From positions 8,014,575 through 8,078,574 of the forward strand of contig CM029122.1 of assembly GCA_016859345.1 (NCBI GenBank): a stretch of DNA of 64,000 nt, in the 5' to 3' direction. The translations under genes were made by a program, and so were the position numbers. The notes beneath the pieces are model-generated. The model was given only the letters and a program-made list of their open reading frames with translations, searched no databases and had not been told where the DNA came from. Below, in pieces: positions 31,313 to 41,775 of the stretch. Origin of the DNA: Istiophorus platypterus (taxonomy: Eukaryota > Chordata > Actinopteri > Istiophoriformes > Istiophoridae). Position 1 is the first letter of the stretch. The number at the start of each line of letters is the position of its first letter.

Positions 31313-34019
31313 GGTCCAGATTTTCAGGTTCAGAGTCTTGAAACAAATATTTTAATCCCTTAGAAATGTATGTGTTGCTTCACTGCTAAGGAAATGTTGC
31401 AAAAAAGTGGTGAGACCTCCTGGACTGTTTCCCTGTATTTTATATGTGCCAGAATATGCTGTTACAGTGATGGCATTTACGTGGATTTTATCGCTGCAAA
31501 CCCGAATCATCCGGCTGTAAGCCTGGTGTAGCAGCAACCTCCGACAGAAATCCTAGCATCAATCATTCTTTTGTTCAGTTTTTTATGAATATGCCCCAGG
31601 AAGTTGCCCCAGAACTTATGAAGGACTGAGAGTGAGAGGAGCATAAGGTTTTGGGCAAGCAAGGCAGAGCGGAGAGCAGTGGGACTACACGGCTTAAGCC
31701 AAATACATATTTATGAGTAGCATCCACCCACAAGCCTGACTTTTCAAACCCAGCCAAGCTCAGGCAGGCATGCGGGCACACAAGCTGGGCCAGAACAGGG
31801 CAGGTTGATTGGGCCAGAATCGGCAGGGGTTTGGGTCTCCACTCGACTTTGTTTACGTACTATTGTGTCCTCTTTCATTGCTGCCTCAGTTTTTTGGCTG
31901 TCTACAGGAATTTGCAACACTTTGAGAAATAAATACCATAGATGTAAATTAAAGCTGAAATCCTGCAACCTTTACACAATGGGTGTAAGGTGGGCTGACA
32001 TGGAGGGAAGAGGAGGATAAAAGAAGTGAGGGAGGAAGATCTCTGAGAACTTTTTCTGCAGGATTTCAAAGGTGTTCATCCTTTGAATAATTTCACTGCT
32101 AAGTATCATCCCCTTCGTACTGATATTCCTCTTCCCTGTGCTCTCATGACCTTTTCCTCTTCAAGGTCATTGTGTGAGTCTTTAAGATCTGGCCATCCAA
32201 GAAGGGAAAAGAAGGGGGAAAAGGGAGCTGTGTGCTCAGGTAGCTGCAACTTGGAGGAGCAGTGCAGTGGGTCGGGTATCGACTGGCCCATCCAGCATGG
32301 CTACAACTACCACAGTTTTGGTCTCCTTCACCCACTTCTTCAAGGCTGCCTTTAATCTCTCCCTGTGCCTCCCAGTCCATGCCTTTGATGTGGTGATGCC
32401 CTTCCTTCACTTACTCAATATTTGATCTATCTCGCTTCATACAGCTAAATCCAGTTGAAGTGGATTCACATAGACAGGGTACTCCCTCTCTTCCTCTAGT
32501 TTTTCCTCCTCTTTCTCGCTTTCTCATGTTCTACAAAACGACCAGCTAAGCGGATACAGAAGAAAAAAAAAAAAAAACGCTCTCTCTTTGTCATGAAACA
32601 TGGATCTGAAGTTAGCGTTAATTGATAGGACAGTCAATCACGTCGGCCTCATCGCCCGGTATACGGACTCGTACACTCAGATGGACATGTAAACAGGTTA
32701 AAACCCATGCTGCGTCTGTGCGCACGCGCTCTCCCTCTCGCTCGTGCACACACACACATATTGCTATGTCTTAATAAAAGCCAACCAGCTGCTGTGCTCC
32801 CACCCACCATGTTAAGCCAGAGGTGTAAGTATCAACTCTCATCTCCTCCCTGCCTGCACCCACAGACGAGCCTACGAAATAGAAATCAGATACAGAATTA
32901 CTGCCTGTTTACTTCAACTGGAGACCTAACACATGTTGTGTAGGAAGATAGACTTTGTTGTCAATATGAACCAAAAAAAAAAAAAAAAAAACTGTCTGTA
33001 TTGCCATAGACGTAGCAGATGTTTCACAATACGACAGACCAAAACCTGAGAGCATGAACGCCTATCATACAGTTTGCGGGACACTGTTGACTGGCTGTGT
33101 GTATATAATTGCTGTCTCTTTTGGGTGCACGGTAGTCGGTGTCAAAGAGTGACCCTGCGGCCCATTCCCAAGTCTTCTCTTCGTCAGGATGGCGAGGAGA
33201 CATCTACCATATGGCCCGGCCTTCTGCATCCTTGTCCCTGCATAATCACAGGACCAATACTGTATGCAGGGCAATAATTCAACTGAAATAAAAAAAAAAA
33301 GAAGAAAGAACAAACAATAGAACCTCCAAAAGAACATATCCTATACTGAGAAAGGTGAGTGAGCTATCCATAAGATTTTGAGAATTTTGAATTGACCTGT
33401 TTTGTGTGTATTACGATGAAGAAAAGCCAAAATACAAACAGACAACCATAAAACAAACAACAAACAAACCCCAGATTTGTTTCAGTCATGGCTCAGTTCA
33501 GTGAGGCACTCTCCCGCCTACTTAACAGCAATCAGAGATTCCTTATTAGAGAGCAGAGGGTTTGTGTAACACTGAACACAAACCCTCTTCTATTCTGTCC
33601 CACATTAGTTCCACTTAGTTGGGTCCCAATGACCTATTCAATGTAAATGTACTGAGAAATAATGAGTGGCGGACTGCAGCAGTTCTTTAATGGGTGAGTA
33701 CGTCCGGGGGAGAGTGAAATGATAAGGCAGACACTTAGAGACGGAGAGCGAGGGGTTCAAGGCCTTTCAGGATGGGGGTGTTTAAGCAGGGTAATGATGG
33801 GAAAGTAAATGACATTAGAGGAATAATTAGGGCTAGATAAGAAAAAGGCCAACCATGTCTCAACAGACACACCTTCAGATTCATTAAATAAAAGTAGTGT
33901 CAATCCACCATTAGGAGCACATGGGTGACTGGTGGTTTTATAAACTCTGATTTTAACAAGGGCCAACACAGGGGGGGGGGGCAAAAAAAAAGAAATCGCA
34001 TCTCTGATACTGTAATGAC

Positions 34020-34360
34020 GACAAAATGGCCACGAAGGTAAATGGCCTGCAAATCAGTCCGAGTCACACCTCAGAGCAATCCGCATTGTTTTGATTTAAA
34101 TGCGGCTTACGCAAGGAGAGACTCAAATTAATAAGCGAGGTGTACAAATGAGTGCATCAGAGGCATATTAATGACTTATGTGTTAAGAGGAGTGTGACAG
34201 TCTCTTCTTTTCTTCGGCTCAATTTGGCAAGAAAAGGTGTTGAGCGAAACGCGCTTTTGACATTGCGCCATGTCGGCAGCCACGAGTGTTAGAAGAGCTC
34301 GACTCAATCTGTCACACTCTGGGACCGTTTGTCTTAATACGGCTTCAGTTTAATGGCGCG
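34020..34360. promoter_or_regulatory. Candidate cis-regulatory block, present in one duplicate only (unverified)
   Basis: Non-repetitive sequence with CCGCATTGTTTTGATTTAAATGC (SOX- and POU/homeodomain-like cores, shown here as overlapping words CATTGTT and TTTAAAT), CAAATTAATAAG and CATATTAATGAC. It has more CpG than its surroundings (for example CGAAACGCGC). Texture suggests conserved regulatory DNA, but this was not tested. Confidence 0.28.
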
Positions 34361-34576
34361 AGGTGCGTGTGTACGTCTGCTCTGCGTGTTGAAGAGAGTG
34401 TAAATCTATCTTTTTCTCATTGTGTGTATATGTGCATGTATCTGTTCGCTGCACGTTTGTACAGTATATGGTGATCAGGGTGTAGCTGTGGGTCCTTAGG
34501 GTGCTATTTGATGCTAGGTAGCACCTGCAGGTGCCAAGTTCAACTCATTGGACTCCCTTCTTTTCTCCCTCTGGCT

Positions 34577-34622
34577 CTTTCTCTCTCCCTCTCTCCCTCT
34601 CTCCCTCTCTCCCTCTCTCTCC
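34577..34622 (+). repeat. (CTCTCTCC)n homopyrimidine repeat
   Basis: About 46 pyrimidines on the + strand, largely 8-bp CTCTCTCC units, ending in CCAG. Mirror-symmetric pyrimidine repeats of this kind can form triplex DNA. Confidence 0.8.
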
Positions 34623-35129
34623 AGTGCGTCTCCCGTCTCTTCCCCCCGTCAGAATCCCCCTGTAGAAGCGAGGAGACAGGACTGTTACCTCTGAGACAGA
34701 CACCAAGCAGATCTCAGGTTGAGCTCCCTGTTACCATGCGGCAGCCATTGGAAACAGATGGTCTCCAAACAGCCTGTCATGTTTACTGCTGCTGCCATAA
34801 AAGACAAGACTCCAACAACACACTCCCTCAGGAGCCCCGCGGGATCGCACAGGGGCCTGCAAACAGCTGCCTTGGGGGGGGGGGGGCCCATTGGCCCTGC
34901 ACACTCACGCATGGACACACACACGCACACCTTGAACTGACTCCTACCTTAACCACCATCCAAAATGCCTCTATTACCAAACACTGACACACACACACTT
35001 ATATTCTGACAAAAAAAAACAGTCAGGCACGCACTCCAAATGTCCTCCGCCAACCCGTCCGGACATGCTACATTTACTGCAATTAAACAAGCATGCCATT
35101 TGAATATCTGATGACACCTTGCAACCTGC

Positions 35130-35356
35130 TCCATGGGCTCTGAATATAATGGTGTCCCTGTGGAGCCCGGGAGAAATTGTCCATGTCACAGTTAATGAAG
35201 GGAATTTGCATTGTTATCTCAATTAAGGGCAGTGGAATAATGAAGCTCACTTCTGAATTAGTTAATCGACAAAAACTTGTACAAATGTGTTTGCATGGCC
35301 CATAGGTATGGCCTGCGGCTAATGTATATTCTTCAGGGTTAGCGGGGTTACGTCAG
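35130..35356. promoter_or_regulatory. Candidate POU/SOX enhancer, copy 1 (unverified)
   Basis: Contains the octamer ATTTGCAT (35204-35211) overlapping a SOX core CATTGTT (35209-35215). It is flanked by CAGTTAATGA, TCAATTAAGG and GAATTAGTTAATCG homeodomain-type cores. A CRE-like TTACGTCA lies at 35348-35355. The cluster is duplicated intact at 36790-37017. POU and SOX factors act together at many developmental enhancers; that this block is one is inference. Confidence 0.32.
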
Positions 35357-35640
35357 ACCTGGGGGGGGGGCAGACGGTAATGAGGCAGGTGCTACTGGAC
35401 ACTTCTCTTCCTCTCCTCAGGAGTCGAGATGCTACTCTGACCTCCCAACGCCTCATCCCCGTCTCTTCCTCCCTGTCTCGCTCACGCCACGTCTCCCTCA
35501 CCTCTCTCGATTAGCTCTCTCCCCAGTGCCCCATTCTTTCACTCACACACCACATCAAATACACAAACCAGAGGCAGATAGCAGATTGGAGCTAAAAACC
35601 CAGGTGCTTTGCCCCCAGCCCACAACGCCCTTCCTTCTCC

Positions 35641-35668
35641 ATCTCCTCCTCCTCCTCCTCCTCCTCAG
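35641..35668. repeat. (CTC)n trinucleotide repeat, copy 1
   Basis: A CTC repeat that forms the pyrimidine tract of the exon-like segment at 35669. The corresponding repeat in the second duplicate is several bases longer, which is a useful length marker between copies. Confidence 0.85.
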
Positions 35669-35720
35669 GACATCCACCCTGACCCGAGCTGAAGTTCCTG
35701 GATACAGATTCCAGCACAAG
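35669..35720 (+). other. Exon-like 52-nt segment, copy 1
   Basis: A long CTC pyrimidine tract ending in CAG precedes 52 nt (starting GACATCC, ending CACAAG) followed by the consensus donor GTAAGT. One frame is open through it (ending ...GYRFQHK), one is closed by TGA, and no family is recognised. The same segment with the same splice dinucleotides recurs at 37340-37391. It could be a small coding or 5'-UTR exon of an unseen gene or noncoding RNA, or a chance match helped by the CTC repeat. Confidence 0.28.
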
Positions 35721-36789
35721 GTAAGTGCTAAAAGAATGCTCAGGAAAAAAGAAAATATCAATTTGTGTATTGTCAGGTGGAAAAAAAAAAGAGAAGAAAG
35801 AACAAACAATAGAACCTCCAAAAGAACATATCCTATACTGAGAAAGGTGAGTGAGCTATCCATAAGATTTTGAGAATTTTGAATTGACCTGTTTTGTGTG
35901 TATTACGATGAAGAAAAGCCAAAATACAAACAGACAACCATAAAACAAACAACAAACAAACCCCAGATTTGTTTCAGTCATGGCTCAGTTCAGTGAGGCA
36001 CTCTCCCGCCTACTTAACAGCAATCAGAGATTCCTTATTAGAGAGCAGAGGGTTTGTGTAACACTGAACACAAACCCTCTTCTATTCTGTCCCACATTAG
36101 TTCCACTTAGTTGGGTCCCAATGACCTATTCAATGTAAATGTACTGAGAAATAATGAGTGGCGGACTGCAGCAGTTCTTTAATGGGTGAGTACGTCCGGG
36201 GGAGAGTGAAATGATAAGGCAGACACTTAGAGACGGAGAGCGAGGGGTTCAAGGCCTTTCAGGATGGGGGTGTTTAAGCAGGGTAATGATGGGAAAGTAA
36301 ATGACATTAGAGGAATAATTAGGGCTAGATAAGAAAAAGGCCAACCATGTCTCAACAGACACCAAGCAGATCTCAGGTTGAGCTCCCTGTTACCATGCGG
36401 CAGCCATTGGAAACAGATGGTCTCCAAACAGCCTGTCATGTTTACTGCTGCTGCCATAAAAGACAAGACTCCAACAACACACTCCCTCAGGAGCCCCAAG
36501 GGATCGCACAGGGGCCTGCAAACAGCTGCCTTGGGGGGGGGGGGGCCCCTGGGCCCTGCCCCCACACGCATGGACACACACACGCACACCTTTAACTGAC
36601 TCCTACCTTAACCACCATCCAAAATGCCTCTATTACCAAACACTGACACACACACACACTTATATTCTGACAAAAAAAAACAGTCAGGCACGCACTCCAA
36701 ATGTCCTCCGCCAACCCGTCCGGACATGCTACATTTACTGCAATTAAACAAGCATGCCATTTGAATATCTGATGACACCTTGCAACCTG

Positions 36790-37017
36790 CTCCATGGGCT
36801 CTGAATATAATGGTGTCCCTGTGGAGCCCGGGAGAAATTGTCCATGTCACAGTTAATGAAGGGAATTTGCATTGTTATCTCAATTAAGGGCAGTGGAATA
36901 ATGAAGCTCACTTCTGAATTAGTTAATCGACAAAAACTTGTACAAATGTGTTTGCATGGCCCATAGGTATGGCCTGCGGCTAATGTATATTCTTCAGGGT
37001 TAGCGGGGTTACGTCAG
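36790..37017. promoter_or_regulatory. Candidate POU/SOX enhancer, copy 2 (unverified)
   Basis: Duplicate of the block at 35130-35356. The octamer is at 36865-36872, the overlapping SOX core at 36870-36876 and the CRE-like TTACGTCA at 37009-37016. All cores are unchanged, so if the element is active it is present in double dose. Confidence 0.32.
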
Positions 37018-37339
37018 ACCTGGGGGGGGGGCAGACGGTAATGAGGCAGGTGCTACTGGACACTTCTCTTCCTCTCCTCAGGAGTCGAGATGCTACTCTG
37101 ACCTCCCAACGCCTCATCCCCGTCTCTTCCTCCCTGTCTCGCTCACGCCACGTCTCCCTCACCTCTCTCGATTAGCTCTCTCCCCAGTGCCCCATTCTTT
37201 CACTCACACACCACATCAAATACACAAACCAGAGGCAGATAGCAGATTGGAGCTAAAAACCCAGGTGCTTTGCCCCCAGCCCACAACGCCCTTCCTTCTC
37301 CATCTCCTCCTCCTCCTCCTCCTCCTCCTCCTCCCTCAG

Positions 37340-37391
37340 GACATCCACCCTGACCCGAGCTGAAGTTCCTGGATACAGATTCCAGCACAAG
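37340..37391 (+). other. Exon-like 52-nt segment, copy 2
   Basis: Duplicate of 35669-35720, with the acceptor CCTCAG after a longer CTC repeat and the donor GTAAGT retained. The 52 nt are unchanged. Because 52 is not a multiple of three, splicing both copies into one transcript would shift a reading frame. Confidence 0.28.
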
Positions 37392-37462
37392 GTAAGTTCT
37401 AAAAGAATGCTCAGGAAAAAAGAAAATATCAATTTGTGTATTGTCAGGTGGAAAAAAAAAGA

Positions 37463-38676
37463 ACTCTCAGCTTTGGCATAAGAGGATAATGTTGAGTTTG
37501 TTGCTTTTCATTGATCTGCTGTGACAGTTTAAGTGGCTGCTTTGGTGCGGTGTGAGAGTAGTGTATTCTCGTGTGTGAGGAGTGTTTAAGTGTGTGTTTG
37601 TAGAGCGACTAAAGGCCATCACTAAAGGCTCACACAAGTGCTCTTCTGTGCTGGGGGCTACAAATGGCCAATGAATTATTTATAACATGCAGGACATGAG
37701 TTGATGTCAGGGTAGAGGAGAGGGGGGGAACACACACAGACACACTCTCGCTCACAAACAAACATAGTCTTACACACACTCGCATGCACACGCACAATGT
37801 GGCCTCTGAAGGGGGTCAGTGTGCCAGACCGCCACAGGCTAAGTAGACAGCTCACGGTCTAAAGTGTATAGTGGGACAGTAGAGAGAACAGGACTGGTCA
37901 AAGGGGAAACTGAGTGTTTCACTGCTGTTTTCTGCTCAATCTACTAACTTCTGGAGCTCAAGGGAAGAGAAGAAAAAAAAAAAAAAGAAATAACACACAA
38001 ACAAACCACATCTCGATGTCAAAAGGCCCGTCACAGCAAGAGCAAAATCACAGTTATTGTTTGGTGAACAGACAGATATTATAACCCACTAGATCAGGTT
38101 AGCTAACCATAGGGGGCCACATAAACTTCTGAAAAATGAAAGAACTGAAGAACAGGATACATTTAATGTAAGGTTTATATATTTTGTTATGTAAACTCTA
38201 TGACAATTTACACATGAATATCTTAGTTGCAACTGTTCTGCATGAATTGATTCGCAATAAAAGCGCCATTATGTGACTATATGGTATAATTCTTGGGCTC
38301 GCTGTATGAATGGTGATGTGTGCATTATCCATTCAATGTATTCGGTTGAAGATTTTATTTTTATATCAGTTCAACATGGCCCTTTGCAGTTCTTTAAAAG
38401 AGTTGCCAGAGATGGCTTTGAAACAAGTGCATTACTTGCCTCTCAGACGCACCCCCCCCCAAGCTTCATGTTGCTGGAACTACAGGCATGTGTATGTATA
38501 ATAAAGACTGGGGGAAGTGAAGAAAAAAAAAGACTTCCAGACAAGTACTGTTGAATTATAGCAGATTAAGAAACTAAGAAACCCTCAGCATATTTCTGTT
38601 GTACTAAATCCTCCAGCCTAAAATCTGTCACATATGAATATAGCAACAAGGATTAATCCATACTCCTGCACAGTCT

Positions 38677-38709
<33 letters not shown>

Positions 38710-39390
38710 AACAGACCTTAAAGCGCGTGCGCATGCACTCTCACACTGAGAATTATGATGATAATCTATGAAGTCATGGTAAACCCAGGGATGGGTGGTA
38801 CAAGTTATAACTTGTGCAAACACTGACAATGTTTTTTTTTTTTTTTTTTGTTAATCAAAAATGCTATTTTCCACTGGATAAAATGGACAGTCTGATCACA
38901 GGGGTTGTGAAACCTAGGCCCACTACTGTGCTTCCAGCCCTTTTAGATCATATCTATTGTATTTTGAGACAAGCTGGGGCAAAGCTGATCTGTTTTTCCA
39001 AAATGGAGTGCTTTTCTTATCTCTTCAGTTCAAGTTAAAGGGACATTTTTGTCTAATGCTGCTCCAAGTGTAAATTCCTCTGTGGGGCTCGGGCACAGGC
39101 ATGGTGAAAATTGATAAATAGTGAATTTGTTTTTTTTCTCTGTGCCCATCCTTAGCTTCTCAGTAACATGTTCTCCCGCTTTTGGCTATCAATAGTTTGC
39201 ATTACTTCAGGCTGCATTTTTAAAATAATCTGATCAGTAACTGCCCCATTTTCCTCACCAAAAAAAAAAATAATCTCACTGTCACAGGCTCCCATGAATT
39301 ACCCACAGTGGCCCACAAATGACAAATGTAGTTACATATATATTTTGCAAATGGTTGACTTGATTTGGAGGGTTGAGGAAAGTAGTTATT
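37463..39390. other. Noncoding block, no gene recognised
   Basis: Unique DNA after the duplication. It has an A-run at about 37973-37985, a CT repeat at 38680-38708 and a T-run at 38830-38849. A sequence near 38880-38950 (GTTGTGAAACCTAGG...) faintly recalls ends of hAT-type elements, but no matching opposite end was found. Confidence 0.5.
38680..38708. repeat. (CT)n microsatellite
   Basis: About 28 bp of CT dinucleotide repeat. Confidence 0.9.
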
Positions 39391-39392
39391 TA

Positions 39393-40495
39393 CACTCACA
39401 GAGAACTTTATTAGGAACACCTATACAAACCTGCTTATTTATGCAATCATCCAGTCAGCCAGTCGTTCGGCAGTAGTGCAGATACAGTTAAGGAGCTTCA
39501 GTTCAGAAAGGATGTAATCTCAGTGACTTTGACTGTGGCAACATTGTTGGTGTCAGATTGGCTGGTTTGAGTGTTCCTGGAACTGCTGTTTTCCTGGGAT
39601 TTTCACGCTCAACAGTCTCTTTAGTTTAATCAGAATGGTGCAGAAAAACGCCCTGTTGATGAGAAAGGTCAGGGGAGAATTGCCACATGGGTTGGAGCTG
39701 AAAGAAAGGCAACAGTTACTCAGGTAACCACCCTTTTGCAACTGTGAGAATTCACTACACAGTCAAACCATGAAGTGGATGGGCAAAAACAGCAGAAGAC
39801 CGCATCGGGTTCCAATTATGTCGGCCCGGAGCAGACATCTGAGGCTGCTTTGGGCACAAACTCAAGGAAAACTGGACACTTGGGGACTGACCAACGTAGC
39901 GTGGTCTGATGAATCTGGTTTTCTGCTGAGGAAGCAGATGGCTGGGTCAGCATTTGGTGTCAACAGCATGAATCCATGGAGCCAGCCTGCCTTGTGTCAA
40001 CAGTCCGGTCTAGTGATGGTGGTGTAATGATGTGGAGAATGCTTTCTAGGCACTTCTGGCTCCGTAATACCAACCAATCACTGCTTGAATGGCAGAGCCA
40101 CTTCGAGTATTGTTGCTGACTATGTCCTGTATGGTCACAATTTACTATCTTCAAATGGCTACTGCTTGATAATGCACAATGTCACATAGCAAAAGTTATC
40201 TCAAATTGGTTTCATGAACATGAGGGTGAGCTTCACTGGCCTCCCCAGTCATCAGATCTGAATCCAGTAGAAACACCTTTGGGATATGGTAGAATGGGAG
40301 ATTTGCAGTGTGAATGTGAAGCTGACAAACCTGCAGAAATTATGTTATAAAGTCAGGACAACATTGACCAGAACCTCAGTGGAATGTTTCCAACATCTAG
40401 TGGAATCGATGCCACAAAGAACTGAAGTTGTTTTGAGGGCAAAGGGAAGTTCTACCCAGTATTAGTATGGTGTTCCTAATAAAATGCTCTTTGTG
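39393..40495 (+). mobile_element. Tc1/mariner-type transposon, decayed copy (about 1.1 kb)
   Basis: Bounded by imperfect terminal inverted repeats. The left end reads CACTCACAGAGAACTTTATTAGGAACACC in overlapping parts (CACAGAGAAC, then TTTATTAGGAACACC). The right end carries the reverse complement GGTGTTCCTAATAAA near 40470-40484. TA dinucleotides at 39391-39392 and 40496-40497 fit the TA target duplication of this superfamily. This fish family, with TTTATTAGG-type ends, is widespread. The copy is shorter than a full autonomous element and its transposase is broken, so it cannot move by itself. Confidence 0.88.
39500..40430 (+). pseudogene. Tc1-like transposase relic
   Basis: Reading + strand frames in order shows the family's landmarks. 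An N-terminal helix-turn-helix comes first (SDFDCGNIVG, then LGFSRSTVS, about 39520-39625). Next is the first catalytic Asp in AWSDESGF (codon at 39908), then the second Asp in LDNAQCH (codon at 40168, where the usual Gln is Leu). The Glu is in DLNPVE (codon at 40270). The second Asp and the Glu share a frame, 34 codons apart, but the first Asp is in another frame. Several stops (for example after the helix-turn-helix) confirm inactivation. The active enzyme would cut and paste the element at TA sites. Confidence 0.85.
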
Positions 40496-41195
40496 TATAC
40501 TTACTGGTTGTGATTAATTTAATACGATGACATCTAATTATTTAGGCAAATGTTTTCAGAAATTCCAGTTAATTTCTGACCTTTGTCTGCAGTTTGGAAT
40601 CCAGAGTGAAACCAGACTTTTTTGAAAAAAAAATAATTAAAAAAAAAAAAGTCATATTTCATTACGTTGTTGAAAGGAGGGACAAAGACTGAAGACAGAA
40701 AAGAAAGCGATGAAGAAAGGGAAGAGGAAAAAAACTCATGAACAAGAGGGCAAGAAGAAGTGAAAGGAAAGGCACAAGAAGAACATCAACTCCGTGGTTC
40801 AGTGAGAGTTAAGTCCAAAACAAAACAAAGTGAATGTGGATGTCAGTAATAAAAGCTTCATTAAAAGGTCAAAGGATCAAGAGGTCACTTAAACAGATTC
40901 TCCCCACCTCTGAATTGTCTCCCTCATTCCCCGCAACACTGGAGTCGCGTCCCAGCAGCCTCTCTGCTGTGATGCAGGATGGCATCCTAAAACAAGCAGT
41001 TTACATTAAAAGGTCAGCTGGGGGGAGGGCAGCGTGCTGAATCTGGGGCTTAAGACGAAGAGGGCATCTGAGCAGCAACAACATTAAAAGCACAAACACA
41101 CATGCACATGTGCAAATACACACAAAGATTGTCTTGTCTGTCTTTCTCTTTTTTTCCACAAGCAGAAGCATACATACTGTAGGAGACATGTATGT
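40496..41195. other. Noncoding block
   Basis: An A-run region (40625-40650) is followed by a purine-rich stretch on the + strand (about 40670-40790). No gene, element ends or clear motif cluster seen. Confidence 0.55.
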
Positions 41196-41196
41196 A

Positions 41197-41257
<61 letters not shown>

Positions 41258-41308
41258 GCACACACACATACACACACGCACACATACACACACACGCACA
41301 CACACACA
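41196..41308. repeat. Long (CA)n microsatellite
   Basis: About 113 bp of CA repeat with CG and TA interruptions toward the right side. Confidence 0.96.
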
Positions 41309-41710
41309 AACTGTTTCACTGTCTGTCCCTCACAAAGCACAAGAGGTACCCAAACACGTGCTCAAATACCAAAGGAACACAGACTCGCCTCCAAAAGGTT
41401 AGTGAAATCCAAAAATCAAAAAGACCAGAGTTTAAATGCCAAACAGTTTCAGATGCAGACAAAGTTATATTTCCATCAGTGTAAAGAAATATAGAAGGTT
41501 AAACTAAGTCGGTGAAGATTAAAAAAAAAGCCTATCCAGGCTAAAACGAACATATTTTAAGTCTCTAGTCAAGATGACCTGGCATGTTCTTGTAAGGAAA
41601 CAAAATGTACAATTATGGCTTATACTAATTAACTAAGTTTTAATGAATTTTATAATGAGCTGTATAAAATTGATGCTGTTGCAAGGTTGAATATCTATAT
41701 GTGCTTTAAT

Positions 41711-41711
<1 letters not shown>

Positions 41712-41772
<61 letters not shown>

Positions 41773-41775
41773 TGT
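41712..41775. repeat. (GT)n microsatellite
   Basis: About 64 bp of GT repeat with one TTTG interruption at its right end. Confidence 0.95.

Larger units (their letters stand above)
33871..34703 (+). other. 833-bp segment absent from the second duplicate
   Basis: This stretch separates the two shared parts in unit 1 and is missing from unit 2. The join there occurs at the 8-bp word ACAGACAC, which also ends the left part (33863-33870) and begins the right part (34696-34703). That is the signature of a microhomology-mediated deletion. It contains a G11 run at 33971-33981, a regulatory-like block (34020-34360), and a CTCTCTCC pyrimidine repeat at about 34577-34622. Confidence 0.85.
33301..35790 (+). 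repeat. Tandem duplication, unit 1 (full length, about 2.49 kb)
   Basis: First copy of a direct tandem duplication. Its left part (33301-33870) recurs at 35793-36362 without any difference that I can see. Its right part (34697-35790) recurs at 36356-37461 with a few substitutions and small indels. The middle 833 bp (33871-34703) is present only here. Both outer edges lie in A-runs. Contents include the candidate POU/SOX block and the 52-nt exon-like segment. Confidence 0.93.
35793..37461 (+). repeat. Tandem duplication, unit 2 (internally deleted, about 1.67 kb)
   Basis: Second direct copy. 35793-36362 matches 33301-33870 at a constant offset of 2492 with no indel. From 36356 it continues as a copy of 34697-35790. 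Differences are few and cluster around the poly(G) run at 36533-36545, the CA repeat near 36650 and the CTC repeat near 37315. The near identity means the event is very recent, or is a haplotype placed twice by the assembler. Confidence 0.93.

Noticed and set aside
34508..34987. 159-codon + strand frame, partly repeated at 36347-36595
   Set aside because: The repetition is explained by the tandem DNA duplication. The peptide contains Ser/Leu and Thr/His low complexity and no domain.
38790..38950. hAT-like terminal sequence (CAGGGATGGG; GTGAAACCTAGG)
   Set aside because: No matching opposite inverted repeat or 8-bp target duplication found nearby.
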